From Sphingobacterium sp. SGR-19 (GTDB taxonomy: Bacteria; Bacteroidota; Bacteroidia; Sphingobacteriales; Sphingobacteriaceae): DNA of 64,000 nucleotides. Each line of letters starts with the position of its first letter. Within the stretch, counting starts at the first letter, position 1. A program made the translations under genes and the position numbers. A model generated the notes under the pieces. The model saw only the letters and a list, made by a program, of their open reading frames with translations. It had not been told where the DNA came from and searched no databases. Below are positions 8,650-17,726 of the stretch, piece after piece. The DNA lies in the NCBI RefSeq assembly GCF_011043555.1, contig NZ_JAAKGS010000002.1, forward strand, positions 124,001 to 188,000, in the 5' to 3' direction.

Positions 8650-9895
8650 AATTGAAGCGACTTATTATGTAGAAACACCATATCCGTTGGCCGACGCGGC
8701 GGCGGTGATGGCCGGGGAGCAATCATCGGGTACATTTGTAGCCATACCGGGCGAAACAGAAGAATTAAAAATGCAATATGCCGCACGTGTGGAGCACATT
8801 GAGGCGTTAGAAACGGTGGCAGAATCGTCGCTATCGGGCGAACAGCTGCATTTTGAAAAATACCATCGGGGTAGGGTGACTATCTCTTGGTCGCTCGCGA
8901 ATTTTGGACAAAACCTGCCGGTTCTTTGCTCCACCCTCATGGGAAATTTATACGAGCTGCGTCAGTTTACCGGTATTAAGCTGATCGATATTCAACTGCC
9001 GGATAGCTATACGACGCATTTCCGCGGGCCAAAATTCGGTATTGAAGGAACCGCGAAATTGATTTCATCTCAGGCGAAAACACCGTTGGTGGGAACGATT
9101 ATCAAACCTAGTGTGGGCTTAACGATCGAGGATACAGCGGATTTGGTACGGCGGTTGGCAGAAGCCGGAATTGATTTTATTAAGGATGACGAGCTTATGG
9201 GATCGGCACAGAACTCTCCCTTTGAAAAGCGTGTGGATGCGATTATGGCGGTATTGAATAGATATCAGGATAAAACGGGGAAAAAGGTGATGTATGCGTT
9301 CAATATCAGTGATGAAATGGATAATATGCTCCGTCATTATGAGCACGTGGCCAACGCAGGCGGAAGCTGTGCAATGATCAGCTTGTATAGCGTGGGACTG
9401 ACGGCTGTAAAGCGTATAGCCGATATCGGGCAGCTCACTATCCATGGGCATCGTAATGGTTGGGGAATGTTAAACCGACACCCTTTATTAGGTGTTACAT
9501 TTTCTGCTTATCAGAAATTATGGCGACTGGCGGGTGTCGATCAATTGCACGTGAACGGTATCCGCAATAAATTCTGGGAATCTGACGAATCGGTCGTGAG
9601 TTCTATAAAAGCCTGTTTGACACCGATGGAAGGAGTACGGCCCGCTCTACCAGTACTTTCTTCCGGGCAATGGGGCGGTCAGGCCATCGATACATTTAAG
9701 TTGACGCGGGCGACCGATTATTTATATCTTGCTGGTGGTGGAATTATGGCACATCCCGGAGGGATCAGCGGAGGCGTAAATGGAATTAAACAGGCATGGG
9801 AAGCAGCCGTTTCGGGATTGACATTGGAAGAAGCAATGCAAAAGTATCCGGCTGTAAAACAGGCTGTAGAGAAATTTGGGGGAACCAAATCGTAA
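8642..9895 (+). CDS. RuBisCO-like protein (OiaX/OiaT-type candidate)
   Basis: This 417-residue protein is a RuBisCO large-subunit homologue. The general-base lysine region is TIIKPSVGL and the metal site is DFIKDDELMG, keeping the Lys to be carbamylated plus the Asp and Glu. Phosphate-binding loops are HGHRNGWG and AGGGIMAHPGG. The loop-6 region reads LHVNGIRNKFW and lacks the catalytic Lys of true RuBisCO (GKLEG), so it should not fix CO2. RuBisCO-like proteins paired with a DUF1537 kinase act on 3-oxo-isoapionate 4-phosphate, either as a decarboxylase (OiaX) or as a transcarboxylase/hydrolase (OiaT), in D-apionate catabolism. The ATG at 8642 has AAGGAAG upstream and overlaps the transporter gene by 8 bases. 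Which of the two reactions applies is not decided here. Confidence 0.88.
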   Translation: MDRIEATYYVETPYPLADAAAVMAGEQSSGTFVAIPGETEELKMQYAARVEHIEALETVAESSLSGEQLHFEKYHRGRVTISWSLANFGQNLPVLCSTLMGNLYELRQFTGIKLIDIQLPDSYTTHFRGPKFGIEGTAKLISSQAKTPLVGTIIKPSVGLTIEDTADLVRRLAEAGIDFIKDDELMGSAQNSPFEKRVDAIMAVLNRYQDKTGKKVMYAFNISDEMDNMLRHYEHVANAGGSCAMISLYSVGLTAVKRIADIGQLTIHGHRNGWGMLNRHPLLGVTFSAYQKLWRLAGVDQLHVNGIRNKFWESDESVVSSIKACLTPMEGVRPALPVLSSGQWGGQAIDTFKLTRATDYLYLAGGGIMAHPGGISGGVNGIKQAWEAAVSGLTLEEAMQKYPAVKQAVEKFGGTKS

Positions 9896-9905
9896 GGAAG
9901 AAATC

Positions 9906-11276
9906 ATGGCGTACCACATAGCTTTTATTGGAGATGATTTTACAGGCTCGACCGATGCCATGGAGACGTTGGAAGAGATGGGACTATCCACGATTTTGTT
10001 TACAGACGTTCCAACCATAGCGCAGTTGCAGGCCTTTGGCGATAAGCAGGCTATAGGTATAGCAGGTATGACCCGTACACTGCCGACCGATGAAATCGAA
10101 GGACAATTGAAAAAAGTATTCGATTTGTTTTCGACGATGCACGTAAAGCATATTCATTATAAGGTTTGTTCCACCTTCGACTCCTCCCCGACAGTGGGCA
10201 GCATAGGAAAAGCGATCGATGTAGGTGCTACGGCATTTTCAGCACAGCTTATTCCACTGGTGGTAGGGGCACCCTACCTCGGCCGGTTCTGCGCGTTTGG
10301 AAATCTATTTGCACGGATGGGCACCGGGTCTGAAGGGGAAGTATTTCGGTTGGACAGGCATCCGAGTATGGCGAAACATCCAGTTACTCCGGCAGAGGAA
10401 AGTGATCTTCGGCGCCATTTAGCACAGCAAACACCTAAAAAAATCGGTCTGGTGGATGTCACGCAATTGGACCGCTCAGATGCTAGGGATATTATGCGCG
10501 AGATCGAAGGAGAACAGGCAGAGGTTCTTCTATTTGATGTCCTGACCGAACAGCATTTAGAACGAATTGGCGAGGTCTTGGACGGTCTTTCTATCCAGCA
10601 CCAGCCGCTTTTTTCCGTCGGCTCGTCGGCTGTATCGAAGGCTTTATGCGCGGCATGGAAAAAGACAGGTACTTTGTCGCCTCGAACAGAATGGCCTTCC
10701 ATTAAACCGGTGAACCCTTTGTTAGTGCTCTCGGGAAGCGGATCGGTCGTGACGGGAAAGCAGATTGATCACGCTATAGAAAATGGATTTAAGGGGGTGG
10801 CTATTGATGGCGAAGCCTTCGCAACAAGTCCAGATCAATACAACCAGTCTACCGTGGCCGCGGAAGTACTGCGATATTTGCGGGAAGGGAAAAGTGTCGT
10901 TGTCCATACCAGTATTGGTCCTGACGATCCGCGTATGGCTAAGGTTCGTCATATCTTGGAGCAACGTGGCCTAAGTGCGCAGGAAACCAACGCTTATACG
11001 GCCACACTATATGGAAAACTGTTGGCGCAGATCGCAGACCTTGTGGCACAGTCGTTCGCACTAGAACGGCTCGTGATTGCGGGAGGAGATACGTCCAGTC
11101 TGTTTGCACGGCATTTAGGCATTGAGGCTGTCGAAATGGTGGCTCCGGTGGTGCCCGGAGCACCGCTTTGCTACATACATGCCCAAAAGCCGCATATCGA
11201 TGGTATGACAATTAATTTTAAGGGGGGGCAGGTCGGTGGTCTGGATTATTTTTTACGGATGGAAAGAGGAGGCTGA
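9906..11276 (+). CDS. DUF1537 four-carbon acid sugar kinase family protein (OiaK-like candidate)
   Basis: This 456-residue kinase has the two-domain DUF1537 layout. The N-terminal substrate domain carries FIGDDFTGSTDAM. The C-terminal nucleotide domain carries VLSGSGSVVTGKQ, LVIAGGDTSS and NFKGGQVGGLDYF. The family phosphorylates acid sugars such as threonate and erythronate, and 3-oxo-isoapionate in the apionate pathway. Its place next to a RuBisCO-like protein favours the last, with its product feeding that enzyme. The ATG at 9906 has AAGGAAG upstream; an earlier ATG at 9876 would lie inside the preceding gene. It is the final gene of block A and is followed by a hairpin terminator. Confidence 0.9.
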   Translation: MAYHIAFIGDDFTGSTDAMETLEEMGLSTILFTDVPTIAQLQAFGDKQAIGIAGMTRTLPTDEIEGQLKKVFDLFSTMHVKHIHYKVCSTFDSSPTVGSIGKAIDVGATAFSAQLIPLVVGAPYLGRFCAFGNLFARMGTGSEGEVFRLDRHPSMAKHPVTPAEESDLRRHLAQQTPKKIGLVDVTQLDRSDARDIMREIEGEQAEVLLFDVLTEQHLERIGEVLDGLSIQHQPLFSVGSSAVSKALCAAWKKTGTLSPRTEWPSIKPVNPLLVLSGSGSVVTGKQIDHAIENGFKGVAIDGEAFATSPDQYNQSTVAAEVLRYLREGKSVVVHTSIGPDDPRMAKVRHILEQRGLSAQETNAYTATLYGKLLAQIADLVAQSFALERLVIAGGDTSSLFARHLGIEAVEMVAPVVPGAPLCYIHAQKPHIDGMTINFKGGQVGGLDYFLRMERGG

Positions 11277-11306
11277 CGTTATGTAACAAACAGGACGCTA
11301 CAGGAC

Positions 11307-11327
11307 GGCGAATTATTCGCCTTTTAA
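11307..11327 (+). terminator. Intrinsic terminator closing block A
   Basis: A perfect 6-bp stem, GGCGAA / TTCGCC, with a three-base loop is followed directly by TTTT. It lies 31 bases after the DUF1537 kinase stop and 85 bases before the GH78 gene. It separates the sugar-acid catabolic operon from the glycosidase operon. Confidence 0.7.
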
Positions 11328-11411
11328 TACTTTCACCAGAATCTGACGTTTATTTTCCTCGTATTCGGAAAGTGTGATAAGATGATATAAATAAATGAAA
11401 ATTTTATATAC

Positions 11412-14153
11412 ATGAAGGGGCTTAAAATTTATCGGCTTGTATTTTGTTGCGTATTTGTTACGTCTATTCTAGTCGGATTATCGGGCTGTTCCGCCGTAGA
11501 AAAATTACGTATTGAAAAGGTCTTGATCGAAGGCCGGGAAAATCCGTTGGGAATAAATACGCTGATCCCCTCCTTTAGTTGGAAACTCCGGAGCGAAGGT
11601 CACCATGTTGTGCAGACGGCGTATAGAATCACTGTTAGCACCAATGCAGATTTATCAAAACAACAAGATCTTCTGTGGGATTCGGATTGGGTGTCTACGG
11701 ATGAATCTTTATATAACGTTTATCAAGGACAAGATCTTCAAGCAGGGACAACTTATTATGCACGCGTAGAAGTAAAAGATAATCAAGGCAATCTCGCGGA
11801 GAGTATTGTACAAAGTTTTCATACAGGTCTGTTGGCCGAAGCAGATTGGGATGACGCACAATGGATTGCCAAAGAGGAGCTTCCCGACTCTTTAGTGAAT
11901 CCGTTGCCCTTAAGCTCGAGTAAACTCCGTATCGATAAAAATTATGAACTACCGGTATTTCGAAAGAATCTGGAAACTCCAAAAAAAGTGGTATCCTCTA
12001 TCGGTTACATTTCCGGATTAGGGCATTACGAGCTCTTGCTTAACGGTCAACCGGTAGACAGCGCGGTGCTACAACCAGGTTGGACAAAATACGATAAAGA
12101 AGCGTATTATGTGGTGTACGACTTAACCGAGCATTGGCATAAAGGGAAGAATACAATCGGTGTCATGCTCGGTAATGGATTTTATTACATACCACCGATT
12201 AGCGGAAGGTTTCAGAAACACAAAGTGGCTTTTGGACTACCGAAAATGAAAATGAAAATCGTGAACAAGTATGCGGATGGTACGCAGGAAACGATCGTGA
12301 GCGATGAGAGCTGGAAAGTACATCGATCGCCGATTACGTTTTCCAGCATGTACGGTGGAGAAGATTATGATGAGCAGGTGTTGCCTACTTCTTGGAGTGC
12401 ATCCGATTTCGACGATACGGCATGGGATAACGTTTTGATAGTCGATGGTCCACCGCTACGTGCGCAGGAGGCTGAGCCGGTTCGAATCATGGAACACTTT
12501 TCTTCAAAATCGGTAAAAAATATCGCTAAGAATACGAATGTGTACGATTTTGGTCAGAATGCATCCGGTATTGTGCATGTTACAATGAAAGGCCACCGAG
12601 GTGATACCGTTCGGATCTATCCGGCAGAACTGCTTACGGATAAAGGCCGGGCAAACCAAAAGCATTCAGGCAGTCCGTACTATTACCAATATATTTTTGC
12701 TCACGATGGAGAAGTAAGCTGGCGTCCGCGATTTACCTATTATGGCTTTCGTTACGCCGAAGTACGCTCCATGCCTGCTGGGGAGCAGGATGTCGAAATA
12801 CAGGAAATCACCGCCGAACATATTCGGAACGGCGCGCGTCAGATCGGAAGTTTCCAGTCATCAGATACCCTGTTTAATCAGATCCATACACTGATCAATT
12901 GGGGAATAAAAAGTAACATGGTGAGTGTGTTTACGGATTGTCCCCATAGGGAAAAACTAGGCTGGCTGGAACAACTGCATCTTATGGGACCTTCTGTTCA
13001 ATATAATTTTGATGTGGAGCGCTTGTTTGCCAAATCACTCAGCGACATGCGGCAATCCCAGACGAAAGAAGGCTTAGTGCCGGAGACGGCGCCAGAATAT
13101 GTACATTTTGATTGGGGAGGCGACGTTTTTCGCGATTCCCCGGAATGGGGATCGAGTTCGATTTTGCTGGCTTGGTACGCTTATCAATGGTACGGCAATA
13201 AAGCGCTTTTAGTCGATAATTATGAGATGATGAAAAAGTATATGCATTATCTCCAAGGGAAAGCAAAAGAAAATGTACTTTACCACGGACTGGGTGATTG
13301 GTACGATTTGGGACCGGAACGACCGGGTTTTTCCCAGTTAACGACACCCGGTATTACGGCGACGGCCATCTACTATTATAACCTGAAAACGATGAGTCAA
13401 ATTGCGGACCTGTTGGAAGACAGCGCTTACAAAATTTACGCTGATTCGCTGCAGCAGGAAGTATATCATGCCTTCAATGATACATTTTACAACGCGCACA
13501 CCGGTATATATGGCTCGGGCAGTCAAACGGCGTTAGCGATGCCATTATACGTGGGACTGGTTGATGAATCAAACAAGGGCAAAGTATTAGCGAACCTGAT
13601 CAAGGATATTGTAGATAGAGATACGAGCTTTACCGCGGGAGATATCGGGCATCGTTATCTCTTGCAGGTGTTACAGCAGGCAGGACGTGATGATTTGATC
13701 TATGCCATGCATAAAGACGATACTCGACCGGGATATGGCTACCAGATTCGCCAAGGGGCTACAGCACTGACCGAATCCTGGGCTGCTTTACCCACTGTTT
13801 CGAATAATCACTTTATGTTAGGACACCTTATGGAATGGTTCCATACAAGGCTAGGTGGTCTCGGGCAGGAAGAAGGATCTATTGCTTATAAGCATATACG
13901 CATAGCCCCTAAATTGCTTGACGTCGTGAAACAAAGAGCGGTAACTTACGAAAGCCCCTATGGGATGGTGAAGTTCGAACGGAAGGAAGACGGTTTCCAC
14001 GTTGAGATCCCTGTAAATAGTAGGTGTACAATAGTACTTCCGGCATCTTCAGATTATCAAATCAATGGAGAGAAATTGGGTGTTTATGAACATCGGTTGA
14101 CAGATGCAGGTACGGAAATTCAGTTGGGTTCAGGTATATATGATATTAAATAA
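11412..14153 (+). CDS. GH78 alpha-L-rhamnosidase, lipoprotein
   Basis: This 913-residue protein has a lipobox (LVGLSGC, Cys about 26), so it is probably a lipid-anchored enzyme exported to the periplasm or cell surface. An N-terminal fibronectin-like domain (ENPLGINTLIPSFSWKL) and beta-sandwich domains containing GYISGLGHYELLLNG precede the (alpha/alpha)6 catalytic domain. GH78 hallmarks are VFTDCPHREKLGWLEQ, which holds the conserved acidic residues, then DVFRDSPEWGSS, GLGDWYDLG and GATALTESWAALP. It hydrolyses terminal alpha-L-rhamnose from a glycan. First gene of block B, 7 bases before a beta-propeller glycosidase. Released rhamnose would feed the rha genes at 57868-63805. Confidence 0.93.
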   Translation: MKGLKIYRLVFCCVFVTSILVGLSGCSAVEKLRIEKVLIEGRENPLGINTLIPSFSWKLRSEGHHVVQTAYRITVSTNADLSKQQDLLWDSDWVSTDESLYNVYQGQDLQAGTTYYARVEVKDNQGNLAESIVQSFHTGLLAEADWDDAQWIAKEELPDSLVNPLPLSSSKLRIDKNYELPVFRKNLETPKKVVSSIGYISGLGHYELLLNGQPVDSAVLQPGWTKYDKEAYYVVYDLTEHWHKGKNTIGVMLGNGFYYIPPISGRFQKHKVAFGLPKMKMKIVNKYADGTQETIVSDESWKVHRSPITFSSMYGGEDYDEQVLPTSWSASDFDDTAWDNVLIVDGPPLRAQEAEPVRIMEHFSSKSVKNIAKNTNVYDFGQNASGIVHVTMKGHRGDTVRIYPAELLTDKGRANQKHSGSPYYYQYIFAHDGEVSWRPRFTYYGFRYAEVRSMPAGEQDVEIQEITAEHIRNGARQIGSFQSSDTLFNQIHTLINWGIKSNMVSVFTDCPHREKLGWLEQLHLMGPSVQYNFDVERLFAKSLSDMRQSQTKEGLVPETAPEYVHFDWGGDVFRDSPEWGSSSILLAWYAYQWYGNKALLVDNYEMMKKYMHYLQGKAKENVLYHGLGDWYDLGPERPGFSQLTTPGITATAIYYYNLKTMSQIADLLEDSAYKIYADSLQQEVYHAFNDTFYNAHTGIYGSGSQTALAMPLYVGLVDESNKGKVLANLIKDIVDRDTSFTAGDIGHRYLLQVLQQAGRDDLIYAMHKDDTRPGYGYQIRQGATALTESWAALPTVSNNHFMLGHLMEWFHTRLGGLGQEEGSIAYKHIRIAPKLLDVVKQRAVTYESPYGMVKFERKEDGFHVEIPVNSRCTIVLPASSDYQINGEKLGVYEHRLTDAGTEIQLGSGIYDIK

Positions 14154-14160
14154 TAAGGTA

Positions 14161-15261
14161 ATGAAAAGAATAGGGCTATTGCTGTGTTTATTGTGGGTTG
14201 GAAAGATGGGGATCGCGCAACAGACGGGTGTGTCCGAAGCAGAAATGGAACGGATCTATCAAGAAGTAAAAACACCCTATAAATATGGGCTGGTATTGAC
14301 ACCGGATAAAAAGGGGGATTTGATGGACTGCCCAAGTATATACCGCATGGGAAAGAAATGGTACATGAGTTATCTCGTTTTTGATGGGGAAGGCTACGAG
14401 ACTTGGTTGGCCGAGAGTACAGATCTTTTGAACTGGATGACCTTAGGTAAGCAAATGTCAAAAGAAAACAGTGATAAGTGGGACAGTAAACAACGTGCGG
14501 GATACAATGCCCTCGTAGACACCAAATGGGAGGGGAGTTATAAACTCCATACCTATAAGGGAAAGTATTGGATGTCTTATTTTGGGGGAGCATCGGTGGG
14601 ATACGAACCAGAGCCTTTAGCGATCGGTATGGCTTATACGACCGAGAAGCCATCTAGGCCAATGGAATGGCAGCGATTGGAGAACCCTGTTCTAACGAGC
14701 GATGATGCAGATGTACGTTGGTGGGAAAACCGCCATAAGCTGTTTAAGAGCTATGTGATAGAAGATAAAGACAGAAATACCGGACACCGTTTTATTATGT
14801 ATTACAATGCTGTGGGCGATTCCCTAGAAAATAATAAGCCTACACGTTGGTACGAACGGATCGGTATGGCCGTTTCAGATGATATGCAAAACTGGAAACG
14901 CTATTTAAAAGATCCGGTGGTGCATCACCCTGTAGGGATTACGGGAGATCCGATGATCCAGCGGATCAATAATACCTGGGTCATGTTTTATTTTGGAGCA
15001 TTCTGGAAGGGTCGGGAAGGTGCATTCAACAGATTTGCTGCATCTAAAGACTTGATTCATTGGACGGATTGGCAGGGCGATAATCTGGTCGAGTCTACGG
15101 AAGACTTCGATGATCAATATGCACATAAATCCTTTGTCATCAAGCATAAGGGAACTGTTTACCATTATTATTGTGCAGTTGATAAAAATGGAAATCGGGG
15201 CATAGCCTTGGCTACCTCACAAGATAAAGGGAAAAGTAAAGTAAAGTTTAAGTCGGAATAA
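14161..15261 (+). CDS. Five-bladed beta-propeller glycoside hydrolase (GH43/GH117/GH130/GH137-like)
   Basis: This 366-residue secreted protein has a signal peptide ending near GIAQQ and repeated propeller-blade motifs: CPSIYRMGKKWYMSY, LVDTKWEGSYKLHTYKGKY, RFIMYYNA, GDPMIQRINNTWVMFYFG and DQYAHKSFVIKHKGTVYHYY. Such blades are shared by several families of arabinosidases, xylosidases and mannoside phosphorylases, and I cannot decide the family by eye. The neighbouring GH2 gene (22 bases downstream) invites comparison with the RG-II enzyme BT0996, where a GH137 propeller arabinofuranosidase is fused to a GH2 domain. That comparison is a hypothesis. The ATG at 14161 gives a clean signal peptide. 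Extracytoplasmic glycosidase is secure; specificity is not. Confidence 0.75.
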   Translation: MKRIGLLLCLLWVGKMGIAQQTGVSEAEMERIYQEVKTPYKYGLVLTPDKKGDLMDCPSIYRMGKKWYMSYLVFDGEGYETWLAESTDLLNWMTLGKQMSKENSDKWDSKQRAGYNALVDTKWEGSYKLHTYKGKYWMSYFGGASVGYEPEPLAIGMAYTTEKPSRPMEWQRLENPVLTSDDADVRWWENRHKLFKSYVIEDKDRNTGHRFIMYYNAVGDSLENNKPTRWYERIGMAVSDDMQNWKRYLKDPVVHHPVGITGDPMIQRINNTWVMFYFGAFWKGREGAFNRFAASKDLIHWTDWQGDNLVESTEDFDDQYAHKSFVIKHKGTVYHYYCAVDKNGNRGIALATSQDKGKSKVKFKSE

Positions 15262-15283
15262 GTAAAATCTCATAACCATAGTC

Positions 15284-17677
15284 ATGTTTAATAAGTTAGT
15301 GTCCTTTCTAGTTTTGTTCGTTACGGCGCTTTCCGGCATTGCACAGCCAAGGGAAGCAATTGATTTTAACGGAGGTTGGTCTTTTACGTTAGACGATGAT
15401 TTGCAGTTTCGTCGAACAGATTTTTCTGCGGTAAACTGGAAAAAGGTTACGTTGCCGCACGATTGGAGCATTGGTTTCGATTTCGGAGAAGAATACCCGG
15501 CCGGAAATGCCGGCGGCGCACTTCCAGGAGGAGTGGGTTGGTATAGAAAAACCTTTTCATTAGCAGAAGAGGATAAAGGAAACCATTATACGCTACATTT
15601 TGGTGGCGTGTACCGCTATGCGGAGGTTTGGATTAATGGAAAGTATTTAGGTAAAAATATAAACGGATACCTCTCTTTTGAGCATGACCTAACACCGCAC
15701 TTGCGCTATGGAAACGAAGAGAACGTCATTGCAGTACGTGTAGACAACAGTTTGCAGCCGAACTCTCGTTGGTATACGGGTTCGGGTATTTATAGGGATG
15801 TGCGATTGGAGAAGCGTTCGCCGATTCACATGTTGCGCGCAGAAACCTTTATCACGACACCGGAAGTGTCAGCCGATAAAAGTACGCTGCGTGTGCAGAC
15901 AGCGCTTAACCACGCCATGTCTGGTAAGGCTGGCAAACTGCAGTTAAAATTGCAGGATAAAAATAAGAAATCTATTGCGGAACAGACTTTGGCTTTTTCG
16001 GGCAGCCAGTTCGAAGAGGAGTTGTCATTAGGCCGTATTGCCCTGTGGTCGCCCGAGAGTCCGACTTTGTATGATTTGAACATTAGTTTATTGGATGATA
16101 GCGGTAAAATACTCGACGAATTGACTTATCAGGTGGGCTTCCGCTACTTTCATTTCGATGAACGGAACGGATTTTCATTAAATGGCGACCCGTTTAAGTT
16201 ACTCGGTGTCTGTTTGCACCATGATTTAGGTGCGCTAGGAGCAGTATTCAACAAATCAGCAGCTAAAAGGCAGCTATTGATGATGAAAGATATGGGCGTG
16301 AACGCGATTCGGACGGCTCATAATCCACCTGCAGAAGAATTCCTCGATCTGTGTGATGAGTTAGGCTTCCTCGTGCAAAACGAGGCGTATGATATGTGGG
16401 CAAAACGCAAAAATAAATTTGACTATCATATTGATTTTCAGGAACACCATATCGATGATCTCATTCGATTTGTGAAACGCGATCGCAATCATCCATCTGT
16501 TTTTATGTGGAGTATAGGAAATGAGATCCGTGAACAATTTGATGATACCGGCATAGCATTTACGAAGAATATGACGGAAGTGGTGAAGAAATTGGATCCC
16601 ACTCGTCCGGTGACGGCAGCATTGACGGAAACGAATTACGAGAAAAACTTTATTGCACAGGCACAAGTGTTGGACGTACTGGGCTTCAATTATAAAATTT
16701 TTGACTATGATAAGTTGCCCACCGAATTTAAAGGTGTGCCGCTGATTGCGTCCGAGACGACGTCGGCATTACAAACCAGGGGTGTTTATGATAATGTACA
16801 CGATACTATTCAACTCTGGCCGGCATCAAGCAAAGACAAATTTGTAACGAATGGCAATCCTGATTTTACCGTGTCTGCCTATGATAATGTCGCAGCCTAT
16901 TGGGGAACAACCCATGAACGGGCTTGGATAGAAGTTAAGAAGCGGAATTTCTTAGGGGGTATTTTCGTGTGGACGGGCTTTGACTATCTTGGCGAACCGG
17001 TGCCTTATCCGTATCCTGCACGTAGCTCATACTATGGTATCGTAGATTTGGCAGGGCTTCCGAAAGATGTGTATTATATGTATCAATCGGAATGGACAGA
17101 TAAGGACGTTTTGCACCTTTTGCCGCATTGGAATTGGAAAGAAGGCGAGCAAGTGGAGGTATGGTGTTATTACAACAACGCCGACGAAGTCGAACTATTT
17201 CTGAACGGGCGTAGCCTCGGACGCCAATCAAAAACCGATGAGCAGTTGCATGCGATGTGGAAGGTGCCGTTTGAAGCGGGCGAATTGAAAGCGGTGAAAA
17301 TAAAGGATGGCGCAGCCGTACAAGAAGTGGTAAAGAAGACTGCCGGTAAACCGGTGGATATCGTCGTTGATGTGGAACACGACCGCTATGCCGTTGATGG
17401 ATTGACAGACCTGCATTATATCACGGTTTCTCTGGTTGATGAAAAGGGCACGGTCGTACCGAATAACGATGTCGAATTATCGTTTATTCCCCAAGATAAT
17501 ATAACAATAGTCGGTACTGACAACGGCTATCAGGCAGATCTTCATTCTTTGAGTAGTGCAAAACGTAATACCTATAAAGGGCTGGCCGTAGGGATAGCCC
17601 AAAAGCATCATCAAGAAAAAGAAGCAAAATTAATCATCAAATCAAACACAATGGAAAAAGAAATACGGATAAAATAA
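15284..17677 (+). CDS. GH2 beta-glycosidase (beta-galactosidase/glucuronidase type)
   Basis: This 797-residue protein has a signal peptide ending near LSGIAQ. It contains an N-terminal jelly-roll (WYRKTFSL, VWINGKYLG), an Ig-like sandwich, a TIM barrel and a C-terminal DUF4982-type sandwich (DEVELFLNGRSLG). The acid/base is Glu about 414 (WSIGNEI) and the nucleophile Glu about 491 (LIASETTS). The loop FVWTGFDYLGEPVPYP is typical of Bacteroidota GH2 enzymes. The family cleaves beta-galactosides, beta-glucuronides or beta-mannosides, and specificity cannot be read from these motifs. It sits between the propeller glycosidase and SusC in block B, so it probably trims the same imported oligosaccharide in the periplasm. 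Confidence 0.92.
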   Translation: MFNKLVSFLVLFVTALSGIAQPREAIDFNGGWSFTLDDDLQFRRTDFSAVNWKKVTLPHDWSIGFDFGEEYPAGNAGGALPGGVGWYRKTFSLAEEDKGNHYTLHFGGVYRYAEVWINGKYLGKNINGYLSFEHDLTPHLRYGNEENVIAVRVDNSLQPNSRWYTGSGIYRDVRLEKRSPIHMLRAETFITTPEVSADKSTLRVQTALNHAMSGKAGKLQLKLQDKNKKSIAEQTLAFSGSQFEEELSLGRIALWSPESPTLYDLNISLLDDSGKILDELTYQVGFRYFHFDERNGFSLNGDPFKLLGVCLHHDLGALGAVFNKSAAKRQLLMMKDMGVNAIRTAHNPPAEEFLDLCDELGFLVQNEAYDMWAKRKNKFDYHIDFQEHHIDDLIRFVKRDRNHPSVFMWSIGNEIREQFDDTGIAFTKNMTEVVKKLDPTRPVTAALTETNYEKNFIAQAQVLDVLGFNYKIFDYDKLPTEFKGVPLIASETTSALQTRGVYDNVHDTIQLWPASSKDKFVTNGNPDFTVSAYDNVAAYWGTTHERAWIEVKKRNFLGGIFVWTGFDYLGEPVPYPYPARSSYYGIVDLAGLPKDVYYMYQSEWTDKDVLHLLPHWNWKEGEQVEVWCYYNNADEVELFLNGRSLGRQSKTDEQLHAMWKVPFEAGELKAVKIKDGAAVQEVVKKTAGKPVDIVVDVEHDRYAVDGLTDLHYITVSLVDEKGTVVPNNDVELSFIPQDNITIVGTDNGYQADLHSLSSAKRNTYKGLAVGIAQKHHQEKEAKLIIKSNTMEKEIRIK

Positions 17678-17726
17678 TCCGTTTTTTGAGCTAACCCAAA
17701 AATCATTTAAGAAAAATCTAATCAAG

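Noticed and set aside
8642..9895. True RuBisCO / Calvin cycle
   Set aside because: The loop-6 catalytic lysine is absent, there is no small subunit or phosphoribulokinase, and the neighbours are acid-sugar genes.
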